A DNA stretch of 64,000 nt from assembly GCF_900091615.1 (NCBI RefSeq), contig NZ_FMIA01000002.1, positions 3,968,001 through 4,032,000 on the forward strand, read 5' to 3'. The translations under genes and the position numbers were made by a program. A model generated the notes under the pieces. That model did not search any database. It was not told the DNA's origin and saw only the letters and a list, made by a program, of their open reading frames with translations. Positions 32,867 to 41,677 of this stretch are shown one piece after another (the first letter of the stretch is position 1; each line of letters opens with the position of its first letter). This DNA is from Micromonospora yangpuensis (GTDB lineage: Bacteria; Actinomycetota; Actinomycetes; Mycobacteriales; Micromonosporaceae).

Positions 32867-34168
32867 CTACTGGCTCTTCGCCACCTGGGTGATGTCCTTG
32901 ACGATCTGCGCGGGCGTCTTGGAGCCGGCGACCAGTTCGGCGACGCTGTCGTTGACCTGCTGGCCGACGGCCGGCGGGTACGCCTGGTCGAGGTAGAGCT
33001 GGAAGCCGGTGGCGCTGGCCAGGGTCTCCGCGACGGTCTTGTTGTTGGCGTCGGTGACGGCGTCGACGGCCTCCTTCACCGTCGGCAGCACCGCCCCGGT
33101 CTTGGCGGACGTGCGCTGGTTGTCCGCGGTGAGCAGGAACTTGAGGAAGTCGATGGTGGCGGCGGGGGCGTCCTTGCCGACGGCGAAGCCGTTGCCGCCG
33201 CCGAAGGCGTCGGTGGCGTTGCCCTTGCCGCCCTCGACGGTGGGGAAGGTGAAGAAGCCGAGCTTGTCGCCGATCCCCTTCTTGCTGGTGGAGCTGGACG
33301 CCTGCATCGACGGGGCCCACTGGCCCATGAGTTCCATGGCCGCGCCGCCGTTGCCCATGATGGCGGCCTGGCCGTCCGGTGAGCCGTACTCGGCACCGAG
33401 GAAGCCCGGCTGGAAGGGCTGCAGGTCGGCCAGCTCCTTGAGGCGTTCACCGGCGGCGACGAAGTCGGGGGTGTCGAAGTTGCCGTCCTTGGCGGCCTGC
33501 TGCAGCGCGCCCAGCCCACCGATGCGCATGGCCAGGTACGCCCAGTAGTTGTGCACCGGCCACTTGTCCTTGCCGGCCAGGGCGATCGGCACGGTCCCGG
33601 CCGCCTTGAGCTTGCGGACGGTGTCCAGGACGCCGGCCCAGGTGGTGGGCGTCTCGGTGATCCCGGCCTGCGAGAAAAGATCCTTGTTGTACCAGAAACC
33701 GACCATTCCGACGTCGAACGGGATGCCGTAGATCCTGCCGTCGATGGTGTACGGCTGCAGGGAGGCCGGCAGGAGACCGTCGACCCAGGGCTTCACGTCG
33801 TCGGTGAGGTCCTTGACCAGGCCCGCGTCCAGCTGCTGCTTGAGCACTCCCCCGCCCCAGGACTGGAAGAGGTCGGGCGGGGAGCCGGCCTGGGTGGCGG
33901 TGGTCAGCTTGGCCTTGAAGGCCTCGTTCTCCAGCGGCTGGATCTCGATGGTGACGTTGGAGTGGGCGCCCCTGTACTCCTCGGCCATGGCCGCCCACAC
34001 CGGCAGCATCGGCTCGGTGTTCTGGATGTGCCACCAGTTGATGGTCTGCGGGGCGTCCGGGTCGTCGCTGGAGTCGTCACCGCTACAACCGCCGAGCAGG
34101 TACGCGCCAGCACCGGCGCCGACGAGGCCGAGCAAGGATCTACGGGAGAGAGGGGCGGTCATGATCAT
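32867..34168 (-). CDS. Sugar ABC transporter substrate-binding lipoprotein
   Basis: A 433-aa family 1 solute-binding protein. The signal has twin arginines (SRRSLLGLVG) and a lipobox LLGGC with cysteine near residue 28, so it may be a Tat-exported lipoprotein. The mature chain has the typical WWHIQNTEPMLPVWAAMAEEYRGAHSNV opening and FDVGMVGFWYNKDLFSQAGI segment. Ligand probably an oligosaccharide released from xylan, by context with the divergent GH43 gene. ATG 34168 begins after ATCATCC; MIM-T start region has another ATG two codons later. Confidence 0.9.
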   Translation of the reverse strand: MIMTAPLSRRSLLGLVGAGAGAYLLGGCSGDDSSDDPDAPQTINWWHIQNTEPMLPVWAAMAEEYRGAHSNVTIEIQPLENEAFKAKLTTATQAGSPPDLFQSWGGGVLKQQLDAGLVKDLTDDVKPWVDGLLPASLQPYTIDGRIYGIPFDVGMVGFWYNKDLFSQAGITETPTTWAGVLDTVRKLKAAGTVPIALAGKDKWPVHNYWAYLAMRIGGLGALQQAAKDGNFDTPDFVAAGERLKELADLQPFQPGFLGAEYGSPDGQAAIMGNGGAAMELMGQWAPSMQASSSTSKKGIGDKLGFFTFPTVEGGKGNATDAFGGGNGFAVGKDAPAATIDFLKFLLTADNQRTSAKTGAVLPTVKEAVDAVTDANNKTVAETLASATGFQLYLDQAYPPAVGQQVNDSVAELVAGSKTPAQIVKDITQVAKSQ

Positions 34169-34217
34169 CCCTTCGGGAACTGACGGGTACGGGCACGCCG
34201 ACGGGTCGACGGTTATT

Positions 34218-34305
34218 CGAAGTTCTGGCTCCGGAACTTTCGGTGTCTGTGCGGAATTACCGATCGATGGCCGGCACGCTACGACGTCGTTTCAGTCCGG
34301 GTCAA
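34218..34305 (-). promoter_or_regulatory. Candidate promoter and operator, ABC/GH43 divergent region
   Basis: On the minus strand TTGACC (34305-34300) and TAGCGT (34281-34276) are spaced by 18 bases, a good promoter for the ABC operon. Just downstream an imperfect inverted repeat, CGAAGTTC (34218-34225) and GGAACTTTCG (34233-34242), resembles CGAA-TTCG type LacI operators. One T is extra in the right arm. Confidence 0.45.
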
Positions 34306-34418
34306 GGGGTCTGTCCTATGCCGACACAACCGGCTAACGTGGTCGGTACTTCCGAATCTGCCGGCCCATGAGGCCGGAAGTTTGCCGAGAGCCGAGAGCC
34401 TTCCGCAGAGGAGCCGAC

Positions 34419-36044
34419 GTGTCGACCGAGACCGCTGACGTGGCGACCACTACCCGGTCGATCCGCAACCCCGTCCTCGCCGGGTTCCATCCGGACCCGT
34501 CGATCCTGCGGGTCGACGACGACTACTACCTGGCCACCTCCACCTTCGAGTGGTATCCGGGCGTCCGGGTGCACCACTCCCGCGACCTGGTGCACTGGCG
34601 TGCCCTGGGCGGGATCATCACCGAACGCCGCCTGCTCGACCTGCGCGGCTGCGGTGACTCCAACGGCGTCTGGGCCCCGGACCTGACCTGGCACGACGGG
34701 GAGTTCTTCCTCGTCTACAGCGACGTGGCCAGCTTCGCCAGCGGCTACTGGGACCCGCAGAACTTCCTGGTCACCGCCCGGGACATCGCCGGGCCCTGGT
34801 CGGATCCGGTACGGCTGCACGGGCGTGGTTTCGACGCCTCGTTCTTCCACGACGACGACGGCACCACCTGGGTGCTGAGCATGAGCGCCGACTGGCGGCC
34901 CGGCCGCGACCGCTTCGGCGGCATCGAGATCCAGCAGTACGACCGGGCCTCGCGCCGGCTGGTCGGCCGGCCCCGGCTGCTGTTCACCGGCACCCCGGTC
35001 GGGCTCACCGAGGGCCCCCACCTGTACCGCCACGAGGGGTGGTACTGGCTGGTCACCGCCGAGGGGGGCACCAGCTGGGAGCACCAGGTGACGGTGGCGC
35101 GTTCCCGCGAGCTGTTCGGGCCGTACGAGGTGGACCCGGACGGGCCGCTGTTGACCTCGGCGGGGCGCCCGGAACTGCGGTTGCAGAAGGCCGGACACGG
35201 CAGCCTGGTCCAGACCCCGCGCGGCGAGTGGTACCTCGCGCACCTGGTCGGACGCCCCTACACGCCGCTGGGCAACTGCGTGCTGGGCCGGGAGACCGCG
35301 ATCCAGCGGGTCGAGTGGCCGGCCGGTGACTGGCCCCGCATCCCCGGTGGCGTGCCGGCCGACGAGGTCACCGCACCGGACCTGCCGGCACACCCGTGGC
35401 CGGCCGAGCCCGCCACCGACCACTTCGACGACCCGCGGTTGGCACCGAGCTGGTCGACGCTGCGCCGGCCGGCCAGCGAGGACTGGCTCGACCTGCGCAG
35501 CCGCCCGTCGTACCTGCGGATCCACGGTGGGCAGTCACCGGTGGGTCGGCGGACCCCCAGCCTGGTCGCCCGGCGGGTCGGCGCGACGCACTGCTCACTG
35601 GAGACCGTTGTCGAGTTCGACCCGGTCGACCACCGCCAGCTGGCCGGGATCACCGCCTACTACAACACCCTGAACTGGCATCACCTCTACCTGACCCGGG
35701 ACGACGACGGCCGGGTGGTGCTCAACCTGCTCAGCTGCGACAGCGGGCGGCGCACCGCGTACCCGGAGATGTCCGTGGACACCGACCGGGCCGACCGGGT
35801 CGGTCTGCGGGCGACCTTCGACGGCCCGGTGGTGCGCTTCGACTACGACCTCGGTGCCGGCTGGCGGCAGGTGCCGGTGGAGTTGGACGCCACCATCCTC
35901 TCCGACGAGCACGCCGCGCTGGTCATCGACGGCGAGCCGGCGGCGTGGGGGTTCACCGGGGCGTTCCTCGGCCTGTGGGTGCAGGACCTCGGCGGCGACG
36001 GCGGCTACGCCGACTTCGACCTGGCCACCTACCAAGAGCACTGA
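34419..36044 (+). CDS. GH43 beta-xylosidase/arabinofuranosidase, cytoplasmic
   Basis: A 541-aa glycoside hydrolase family 43 enzyme. The five-bladed propeller domain covers about residues 14-300, with the catalytic-base aspartate in FHPDPS (D26), an aspartate in WAPDLTW and the catalytic-acid glutamate in LTEGPHLY. A C-terminal concanavalin-like sandwich (about residues 330-541) is typical of the XynB-type subfamily. No signal peptide is seen, so it acts on imported oligosaccharides. I use GTG 34419, preceded by AGAGGAG, over ATG 34368. It is divergent from the sugar importer and probably shares its LacI control. Confidence 0.92.
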   Translation: MSTETADVATTTRSIRNPVLAGFHPDPSILRVDDDYYLATSTFEWYPGVRVHHSRDLVHWRALGGIITERRLLDLRGCGDSNGVWAPDLTWHDGEFFLVYSDVASFASGYWDPQNFLVTARDIAGPWSDPVRLHGRGFDASFFHDDDGTTWVLSMSADWRPGRDRFGGIEIQQYDRASRRLVGRPRLLFTGTPVGLTEGPHLYRHEGWYWLVTAEGGTSWEHQVTVARSRELFGPYEVDPDGPLLTSAGRPELRLQKAGHGSLVQTPRGEWYLAHLVGRPYTPLGNCVLGRETAIQRVEWPAGDWPRIPGGVPADEVTAPDLPAHPWPAEPATDHFDDPRLAPSWSTLRRPASEDWLDLRSRPSYLRIHGGQSPVGRRTPSLVARRVGATHCSLETVVEFDPVDHRQLAGITAYYNTLNWHHLYLTRDDDGRVVLNLLSCDSGRRTAYPEMSVDTDRADRVGLRATFDGPVVRFDYDLGAGWRQVPVELDATILSDEHAALVIDGEPAAWGFTGAFLGLWVQDLGGDGGYADFDLATYQEH

Positions 36045-36075
36045 CCCCCCGCCCCCGCCCACCCCCGCCCACCCC

Positions 36076-36136
36076 GTTGATCATGAAGTTATTGCCGCGA
36101 CACGCCGGTGTGCACGGTCATAACTTCATGATCAAC
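36076..36136. repeat. 17-bp perfect inverted repeat (REP-like or terminator)
   Basis: GTTGATCATGAAGTTAT (36076-36092) and ATAACTTCATGATCAAC (36120-36136) form a perfect 17-bp stem with a 27-base GC-rich loop. It follows the GH43 gene by 31 bp. I recall very similar GTTGATCATGAAGTT elements scattered between genes in Micromonospora, so it may be a dispersed palindromic element that also ends transcription. Confidence 0.7.
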
Positions 36137-36244
36137 GCGGGCCGATGAGAGGGGGCGTCTGTTCGGTAGTCGACAGTGCGGTGCCCGCAGCGGCTGTGGT
36201 GCCACATCCTGAGGGCCGGCATCACCAGTCGACAGGAGACGCGC

Positions 36245-36898
36245 GTGCTCTGGATCATCGAGACCAGCGAGCAGATCAGCCCCGAGTTCCAGGCTGACCT
36301 CGATCACTTCAAGGTCAACAAGGCGGTCGCCGACAAACTCGGTGACCAGGTGCTCAACTCGTCGATCAAGCAGATGCAGACCCCGCTCGCCGCGCCGCTG
36401 GCCGCCAGCGAGCCGGTGTTCGTGCTGGCCCACTCCGGCTACGACACCGACCCGCGCAACAACCAGCGCGCGCCCTGGATCGGCGGGCGCTGGCTGGACG
36501 AGCTGGTGAGCGACATGATCGCCAAGTTCACCCCCGCCGGGCTGAGCGGCCGGGTGCTGTGGTTCCTCGTCTGCCACACCGGACACGACGTCGCCAACCT
36601 GGCCGGCCGGCTGGCTACCGCCGGCGTCGACAACGTGACCCTGTACATGCCGAAGGACTTCATGTACATCAGCACCAAGGGCATCCCGCACATCCTGCCC
36701 AACCAGCAGAACGTCAAGAGCGCCAACCGGACCGTCGCCCAGGCCGGCTGTGACTACTACCGGCTGCCCTCCTCACTGCTCACCGGCCGGGGCTGGGCCG
36801 GCAGCTCCATCAGCGGCCAGGTGGTCACCCCGGTGTCGGCAAAGGCCGTCGAGGACGCCGTCATCGAACTCTTCGACCCGGACGAGGACGAGGCCTGA
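36245..36898 (+). CDS. Possible caspase-fold (clan CD) cysteine peptidase
   Basis: A 217-aa soluble protein not matching a family I can name with certainty. Two segments look like the clan CD catalytic dyad: a hydrophobic strand then His (PVFVLAHSGYD, H63) and, 47 residues on, another strand then Cys (VLWFLVCHTGHD, C110). The spacing, strand-then-HSG and strand-then-C patterns and the following helix plus strand (LAGRLATAGVDNVTLYMP) fit C80/gingipain/CHAT-like domains. The charged C-terminus ends FDPDEDEA. GTG 36245 follows CAGGAGAC. It is monocistronic and without a signal peptide. The assignment is inference; it could be another Rossmann-like fold. Confidence 0.45.
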   Translation: MLWIIETSEQISPEFQADLDHFKVNKAVADKLGDQVLNSSIKQMQTPLAAPLAASEPVFVLAHSGYDTDPRNNQRAPWIGGRWLDELVSDMIAKFTPAGLSGRVLWFLVCHTGHDVANLAGRLATAGVDNVTLYMPKDFMYISTKGIPHILPNQQNVKSANRTVAQAGCDYYRLPSSLLTGRGWAGSSISGQVVTPVSAKAVEDAVIELFDPDEDEA

Positions 36899-36923
36899 CC
36901 TGGTCAGGACACGCGGCCAGGTC

Positions 36924-37163
36924 TCACTCCTGCTGCTGCCGGTTGTCCGGGTCGCCTGTGGTCGGCGCGGTGCCGACGCGCCAGAGGCGGACCTGGCTGA
37001 CCGTCCGGATGACGTCGCGGGCGGCGTCGGCGATCCGGCAACCGGTGCTACGGCAGGTGGGGCAGCGTCCGTCCGGCTCCGGCTCGTGTTGTCGGAGGAT
37101 CTGGCGGGCGGTGAGGATCAGTCGGTTGTGGATCTGGGCCAGAGACAGGTTCGGGCCGGTCAT
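36924..37163 (-). CDS. Small cysteine-motif protein coupled to XRE regulator
   Basis: A 79-aa protein with CPTCRSTGC in the middle, a probable zinc-binding cluster, between two helical stretches (LAQIHNRLILTARQILRQHEPE and IADAARDVIRTVSQVRLW). Its ATG at 37163 overlaps the stop of the regulator gene (ATGA), so translation is coupled. I do not recognise the family; similar short proteins follow large XRE regulators in other actinomycetes as I recall. Function unknown. Confidence 0.7.
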   Translation of the reverse strand: MTGPNLSLAQIHNRLILTARQILRQHEPEPDGRCPTCRSTGCRIADAARDVIRTVSQVRLWRVGTAPTTGDPDNRQQQE

Positions 37164-38350
37164 CAGCCGATGCCGAGGCGGGTCGCGAGGTGGGTGATGG
37201 TGGCCGGCACGTCGGGTTCGTGGGCGATGCGGGCGAGCAGGTCGCGGCCGGCGGGTCGGTGGCGCACCTCGGCGGGTGCGGTCCGGTCCGCCTCGGCGAG
37301 GATGCGGCCGGCGGCATGTGGGTCGTTGGTGTGCAGATGGGCGCGGGCGGTGTCGATCAGGTGCGCGGCGCGGTGTTCGGTGGGCAGCCACCGCCAGCCG
37401 TCGCGGCGGATACCGCTGTCGTGCCAGGCGATGGCCTGCCCGGCGTCGCCGAGGTCCACGGCTGCGGTGGTGCGGGCCAGCGCGACGGCGGTCGGCCCGA
37501 ACCCGGTCCGGTGATGGTCGAGGCCGTCACCCACCTGCGCGGCCAGGGCGGCGGCCTCGTCCAGGAGGTCCGCTGTCGTGCTGTCGTCGCCGTCGGAGGC
37601 GGCGGCCAGGGCCGCCTGCACCAACAGGGTTCCGCAGAGCGACAGGTGCGGGCCGTCACCGTGCTCCGGCGGAGCAACCCGGTACGCGGCGGCCAGCATC
37701 GCCGACTTCGCCACCCGCACCCGCCCGGCAGCGCGTAACACCTGCCCGAGCTGCACCGCGGCAGCCGCGACGAGGGTCCGGTCGCCGGTGGCGACCGTCA
37801 TCGCCCGGTCGGCGGCCAACCAGGCCAGATCCGGCTCACCGAGCTTGACCAGAACAGCGGCGGTGACCCGGTAGACCTGCACCAACGGGACCCGCCCACC
37901 AGCGGAATCGGCGGCGTGACAGTGATGGACATCGGTCAACAGGCCGGGCAGCAGACCGAGCAGATGCCGGTACCGGGCGTACTGGAACGTCGTCCAGGCG
38001 TGCGCGACCTGCCGGGCCATCCGATCGGCCGGCAGCACCGGCCGAGCCCCCGGCGGCCGACCGAGGGGGATCTCGTACCGGGACAGGGCCGACCGGACAC
38101 CTTCCAACTCCTCGGCCCGAGTGGTCACCTCAACAGGGCGGGCATCGCAGCCGAGCAGCACTGCGGTGTCGATGCGCAACACGGCGGCGACGTCCTGGAG
38201 CGTGGAGACCCTGTCCAGGGCCCGGACCCCACGCTCGACCTTGTCCACCCAACTCTTCGACTTCCCGAGCCGATCGGCGAACACCTGCTGCGACAACCTG
38301 CGCCGAGCCCGCCAGTACGCCACCCGACGCCCCACCGGCAACTCACTCAC
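37163..38350 (-). CDS. Large XRE-family regulator with TPR-like C-terminal part
   Basis: A 395-aa protein with an N-terminal XRE helix-turn-helix (about residues 8-60: RVAYWRARRRLSQQVFADRLGKS, KSWVDKVERG) and a 300-residue alanine-rich helical region that looks like TPR repeats, as in many Streptomyces and Micromonospora regulators. GTG 38350 overlaps the stop of a 58-aa gene; the longer frame to 38563 is rejected because that small gene uses the region. Codon 205 is a TTA. Middle gene of a three-gene operon: 58-aa protein, regulator, 79-aa protein. Confidence 0.8.
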   Translation of the reverse strand: MSELPVGRRVAYWRARRRLSQQVFADRLGKSKSWVDKVERGVRALDRVSTLQDVAAVLRIDTAVLLGCDARPVEVTTRAEELEGVRSALSRYEIPLGRPPGARPVLPADRMARQVAHAWTTFQYARYRHLLGLLPGLLTDVHHCHAADSAGGRVPLVQVYRVTAAVLVKLGEPDLAWLAADRAMTVATGDRTLVAAAAVQLGQVLRAAGRVRVAKSAMLAAAYRVAPPEHGDGPHLSLCGTLLVQAALAAASDGDDSTTADLLDEAAALAAQVGDGLDHHRTGFGPTAVALARTTAAVDLGDAGQAIAWHDSGIRRDGWRWLPTEHRAAHLIDTARAHLHTNDPHAAGRILAEADRTAPAEVRHRPAGRDLLARIAHEPDVPATITHLATRLGIG

Positions 38351-38519
38351 GACCACGCCGCCTGCGCCGGTCCGGGACCACCCGGGTGGTCTCCTCGACC
38401 GGAATCCGCTCCGCCTCCGCCAGATCCAGAATCCGCTGGCGGGCCGCCTCGTGCTCAGCCGCCTGCATCGCGGCCCCGGACATGGGCCGATCCGGTTCCC
38501 TACGCGCCTGTCTGAACAT
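38343..38519 (-). CDS. 58-aa helical basic-tailed protein leading XRE operon
   Basis: A short gene with a strong ribosome binding site (AGGAGA seven bases before the ATG at 38519) encoding an acidic-basic helix (MQAAEHEAARQRILDLAEAER) and an arginine-rich end (DRRRRRGRE). Its TGA lies inside the start region of the XRE regulator (GTGAGTGA), an eight-base overlap that implies translational coupling. No family recognised. The overlap and ribosome binding site are the main evidence that it is real. Confidence 0.6.
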   Translation of the reverse strand: MFRQARREPDRPMSGAAMQAAEHEAARQRILDLAEAERIPVEETTRVVPDRRRRRGRE

Positions 38520-38634
38520 GGCTGTCTCCTGCTCGTTCGCAAGGGTGGTGGAACAGCTCCCACACCGCTGTGATCGGCAGATTACGAACAGTCATGGCGG
38601 GTGATGGGGATGGTCTATACCCCAGACAGCACGC

Positions 38635-39825
38635 CTACCCGGTCAACCCCAGCGCGAGCGACAGTTCACGTGCGTCCTCCCCGATCGTTCCCGGTCGCCT
38701 CGACAACTCCATCGCCACCGTCCGGGCGAACGGGTGATGACGGACCGTGTCCGTGCTCTCCCGCAACGCCCGACCCAGCAGGTGCACCGCCGCGACCTCA
38801 CCACGGGCCAGCAGGTGTGCCCTAGCGGCCTCGATCAGGTAACCCGCTCGACGGGTCTGTGAGGGCAGCGCCCGGTAGTCGGTGCTGTCCGCCCGCTGCA
38901 CCGCCTCCCCGGACCGGCACAGGTCGGTCGCGATGGTCACCGAGTACGCCTCGCACGCCGCCGACCCGAACATCAACCACGGATGCGTCCCGCCGAGCCG
39001 GCCAGCCGCCTCGGCGGCAGTGTCCCACGCCCGCCATGCCCGCCCCGCCCGTCCCGCCTTGCTGTGTCCCAACGCGATTCCCAACTGCACCTGTCCCCAC
39101 CGCGCCAACTGCTCCTCGCCGGCAGCAGGGTCGACCAACCCACCAGCATCGACCAGGACCTGTTCGGCGGCGTCGACCTGGTTCGAACTCCGGTACACGT
39201 GCGCGTAGTACCAGGCGGCAGCGGCGATCGCGGCCGGATCGTCGGCGTCCTGCGCGGCCAGCATCGCCCGGTCGGCTGCCAACCACACCAACTCCGGATA
39301 CGGCTGGTGAGCGATGTACAGCTGCGCCAGGTGATAGACCCGCGCCAGTTCCACCGACGCCGAACGCCGCTCCAGCCCGGTCAGCCGACGAGCACTGCGA
39401 CGCGCCTCATCCAGCAGCCCCGGTAGTACGGCAGCAACGGCCGTCCGTTCCGTCGTGGACCGGTGCCACAACCGCCAGGCCTGATCGACCAGCCCGCGCA
39501 ACACCGCAGCCGAAGTCGGATCACCTGCCGGCACGACGGTCCGCTGCATCGCCGCAGCGACCCGGCCCACGTCGGGATGCCCGGCCCGGGTCACCGACGC
39601 TACCGGCAGGGATTGATCACCTGTCAACGCCGCCAGATCGGCGATGTCGAGTACCTCGGCCAGCCGCAACAGCATCGGCAGCCGAGGCGGCAGAAGCTTG
39701 CCGTTCTCCAGGGCCTTCACCCACTCGGCGCTCCGACCAACCAGGCCACCCAGCACCGGGCGGGTCTTCCCCGACCGCTCACGAAAAGCCCGAAGTCGCG
39801 CGCCGAACGTCACGGGATCAGCCAT
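38635..39825 (-). CDS. Second large XRE-family regulator with TPR-like region
   Basis: A 396-aa protein with the helix-turn-helix at about residues 8-62 (LRAFRERSGKTRPVLGGLVGRSAEWVKALENGK) and a helical C-terminal sensor similar in plan to the regulator encoded at 37163-38350: both contain a LVWLAADRAM or LAWLAADRAM segment and a DTARAHL or EAARAHL segment near the end, so they are paralogues. The 115-bp gap to the next operon lacks a clear terminator. Target unknown. Confidence 0.82.
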   Translation of the reverse strand: MADPVTFGARLRAFRERSGKTRPVLGGLVGRSAEWVKALENGKLLPPRLPMLLRLAEVLDIADLAALTGDQSLPVASVTRAGHPDVGRVAAAMQRTVVPAGDPTSAAVLRGLVDQAWRLWHRSTTERTAVAAVLPGLLDEARRSARRLTGLERRSASVELARVYHLAQLYIAHQPYPELVWLAADRAMLAAQDADDPAAIAAAAWYYAHVYRSSNQVDAAEQVLVDAGGLVDPAAGEEQLARWGQVQLGIALGHSKAGRAGRAWRAWDTAAEAAGRLGGTHPWLMFGSAACEAYSVTIATDLCRSGEAVQRADSTDYRALPSQTRRAGYLIEAARAHLLARGEVAAVHLLGRALRESTDTVRHHPFARTVAMELSRRPGTIGEDARELSLALGLTG

Positions 39826-40064
39826 GATCGTCTCCCAGGTATCGGGTGCCGATGGTGCCCCACCGACCTCAGGCCGGACAGTCCGCCATATCGGACCGTA
39901 CTCCTGGGGAACACAGGGCGCTACCAGGATGCGGGGCCGGTGTGCCGACCACGGAACCTACGACGTCCCACCACCATCAGGGGTGACTACGGAGCGGTGG
40001 GACTCATGCTTTTGCAGCCACTGCGGACGGTACACCCGAAGCTCACGCACAGCACACACTGACG

Positions 40065-40835
40065 CTACGGTACGGAGGCGCCGGCCACCGCTGGTTGCAG
40101 GGCCCTGGCCCGGACCAGCACCGTCGCCCGCGTTCCGATCTTGAATCGTGCCGTGGCACGAACGCCCGCGGGGAGACCGACGCGGCGTCCGCGTGTCGTC
40201 AACGCGACCATGGCGTCGGCGGGGAGCACCGACCCGAGCGTCCCCAGCAGGCCGGAAAGGCCCGCCTCCTGAGGTGCGCCCCGCCACGAGGTCTGCTCGC
40301 CGTACGGCAGGTCGGTCAACACGAGCCCCGGCGGTGGTGACGCGGTCAACAGAGCGGACACCTGCTGTTGGTCGAGGGCGTCGGCCGCTCCGACCACATA
40401 GGGAAGGTCGCCGCCCCCCTGGGCGAGCAGTGCCTGCAGGCGTCGAGAAGCCTCGGCGGATTCCCGGTAGGAGGGCCGGCCGAACCGGCGAGCCAGGTCC
40501 TCCAGCTCGGCGGTCCGCCTCCGCATTCCCTCGGCGGACAGGAGAGCCAGGTTCGCTCGGGCGAGCCGGAGCGGGCCATCGGCGATGTCCGAGGCGACAA
40601 CTGCCGCGATCTTGTCCCGATGCAGCAGGCCCAGCACGGTGAGCAGATAGCCGCCACCACAGCAGGGATCCCACACGGTCAGCGGCCGGGACTGCCCCAG
40701 GGCGTGCCACGCGCGGAGGAACACCTCCGAGGCGAGGCGGACAGGAAAGGCCGGATGGCCCGGTGCCGAACGCAGCACCGCCCCGCTGGCCAGGTCGGAG
40801 TAGTCATGTCGCTCCGCCACGAACCGATAGGTCAT
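40065..40835 (-). CDS. aviRa: AviRa-like 23S rRNA (guanine) methyltransferase
   Basis: A 256-aa SAM-dependent methyltransferase closely resembling AviRa, the avilamycin-resistance enzyme that methylates G2535 of 23S rRNA. Shared features as I recall them: the opening YRFVAERHDYSDLASGAVL-SAPG-PAFPVRLA, the SAM site VWDPCCGGGYLLTVLGLLHR, LVLTDLPYGEQT and the closing FKIGTR-VLVRA. Resistance to orthosomycins (avilamycin, everninomicin) is expected. The ATG at 40835 follows GGAGGTG, so the upstream extension to 40871 is rejected. No orthosomycin biosynthesis genes are in the window. Confidence 0.88.
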   Translation of the reverse strand: MTYRFVAERHDYSDLASGAVLRSAPGHPAFPVRLASEVFLRAWHALGQSRPLTVWDPCCGGGYLLTVLGLLHRDKIAAVVASDIADGPLRLARANLALLSAEGMRRRTAELEDLARRFGRPSYRESAEASRRLQALLAQGGGDLPYVVGAADALDQQQVSALLTASPPPGLVLTDLPYGEQTSWRGAPQEAGLSGLLGTLGSVLPADAMVALTTRGRRVGLPAGVRATARFKIGTRATVLVRARALQPAVAGASVP

Positions 40836-40981
40836 CACACCTCCGAACAGCCACCACTGCCCACGCCACATATCTCAGGCATCGATGTACGTCTACTGTG
40901 CCACGCGACCCCGGTTTCGTGGTCAGCACGACCCAACCGTCAACCGGCGCGGCATCGCACGAGATCGAGCAGCCGGCGTCG

Positions 40982-41626
40982 TCAGCAGGATAGATAGGCG
41001 ATCAGCCGGTCGGCGAGTTGTTTCGGGTGGCTGAGCGCCACCGCGTGGCAACCGTCCATGTCGTCCGGGACGATGCCGAGCCGATCGGCGCCCACTCGGC
41101 GCTGGAAGTCCACCGGGAAGAACCGGTCCTCGCGGGCGATCAGCACTCTGGTCGGCACGGCCGGCCAGGCCTCCAGCGGCCACGGCTCGTCCCACTCGGC
41201 ACTGACCTGCTCCCGGTTGTGCGCCGCAGCCGCCGCGACGGTCTCGGCCGGCACGCCCTGGTAGAACTGCTGCTCCTCGCTCAGTCCCTCCGGGCCACGG
41301 TGTCCGGTGTCGTCCCACCACTGGCCGGGACGCTCACCGGGCTTCGGGATCATCGGTGTCAGCAGGACGATCAGCCGCACCGGCAACCTCTCGGCGACCA
41401 GCGGCGCGGTGAGGGCACCGTACGAATGGCCCACCACCACGAGGTCTCTCCGGTCACCGACCGCGTCCACGACGGTCTGGCGGAACTCGGTGAAGCCGGC
41501 CGACCTGTCCCCGATCGGCAGCTCCGGCACCACCACGTCGTGACCTCGACCGGACAACTCCGGAACCACCAGATGCCAGTCCCAGGCGCTGCCCCCGCCG
41601 CCATGGATCAGAACGAACGTCGCCAC
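40982..41626 (-). CDS. Alpha/beta hydrolase
   Basis: A 214-aa hydrolase of the small alpha/beta fold type. HGGGGSAWDW gives the oxyanion-hole loop, GHSYG the nucleophile elbow with serine near residue 68, and the C-terminal GCHAVALSHP carries the catalytic histidine. Members of this group are esterases of the salicylate-binding or EstC type and also unspecific lactonases. No signal peptide. It stands between the AviRa-like and MazG-like genes in the same direction, with gaps of 50-150 bp. Confidence 0.85.
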   Translation of the reverse strand: MATFVLIHGGGGSAWDWHLVVPELSGRGHDVVVPELPIGDRSAGFTEFRQTVVDAVGDRRDLVVVGHSYGALTAPLVAERLPVRLIVLLTPMIPKPGERPGQWWDDTGHRGPEGLSEEQQFYQGVPAETVAAAAAHNREQVSAEWDEPWPLEAWPAVPTRVLIAREDRFFPVDFQRRVGADRLGIVPDDMDGCHAVALSHPKQLADRLIAYLSC

Positions 41627-41677
41627 ACCCGCAGCCTCACACCCCGGTACGACAATTCCGTGCCACCGACGACGCCC

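Noticed and set aside
34368..34418. Earlier ATG start for the GH43 gene
   Set aside because: It adds 17 arginine-rich residues without a ribosome binding site, while GTG 34419 has AGAGGAG in place.
40065..40835. Orthosomycin biosynthetic cluster around the AviRa-like gene
   Set aside because: No polyketide synthase, deoxysugar or orthoester oxygenase gene is present on either side.
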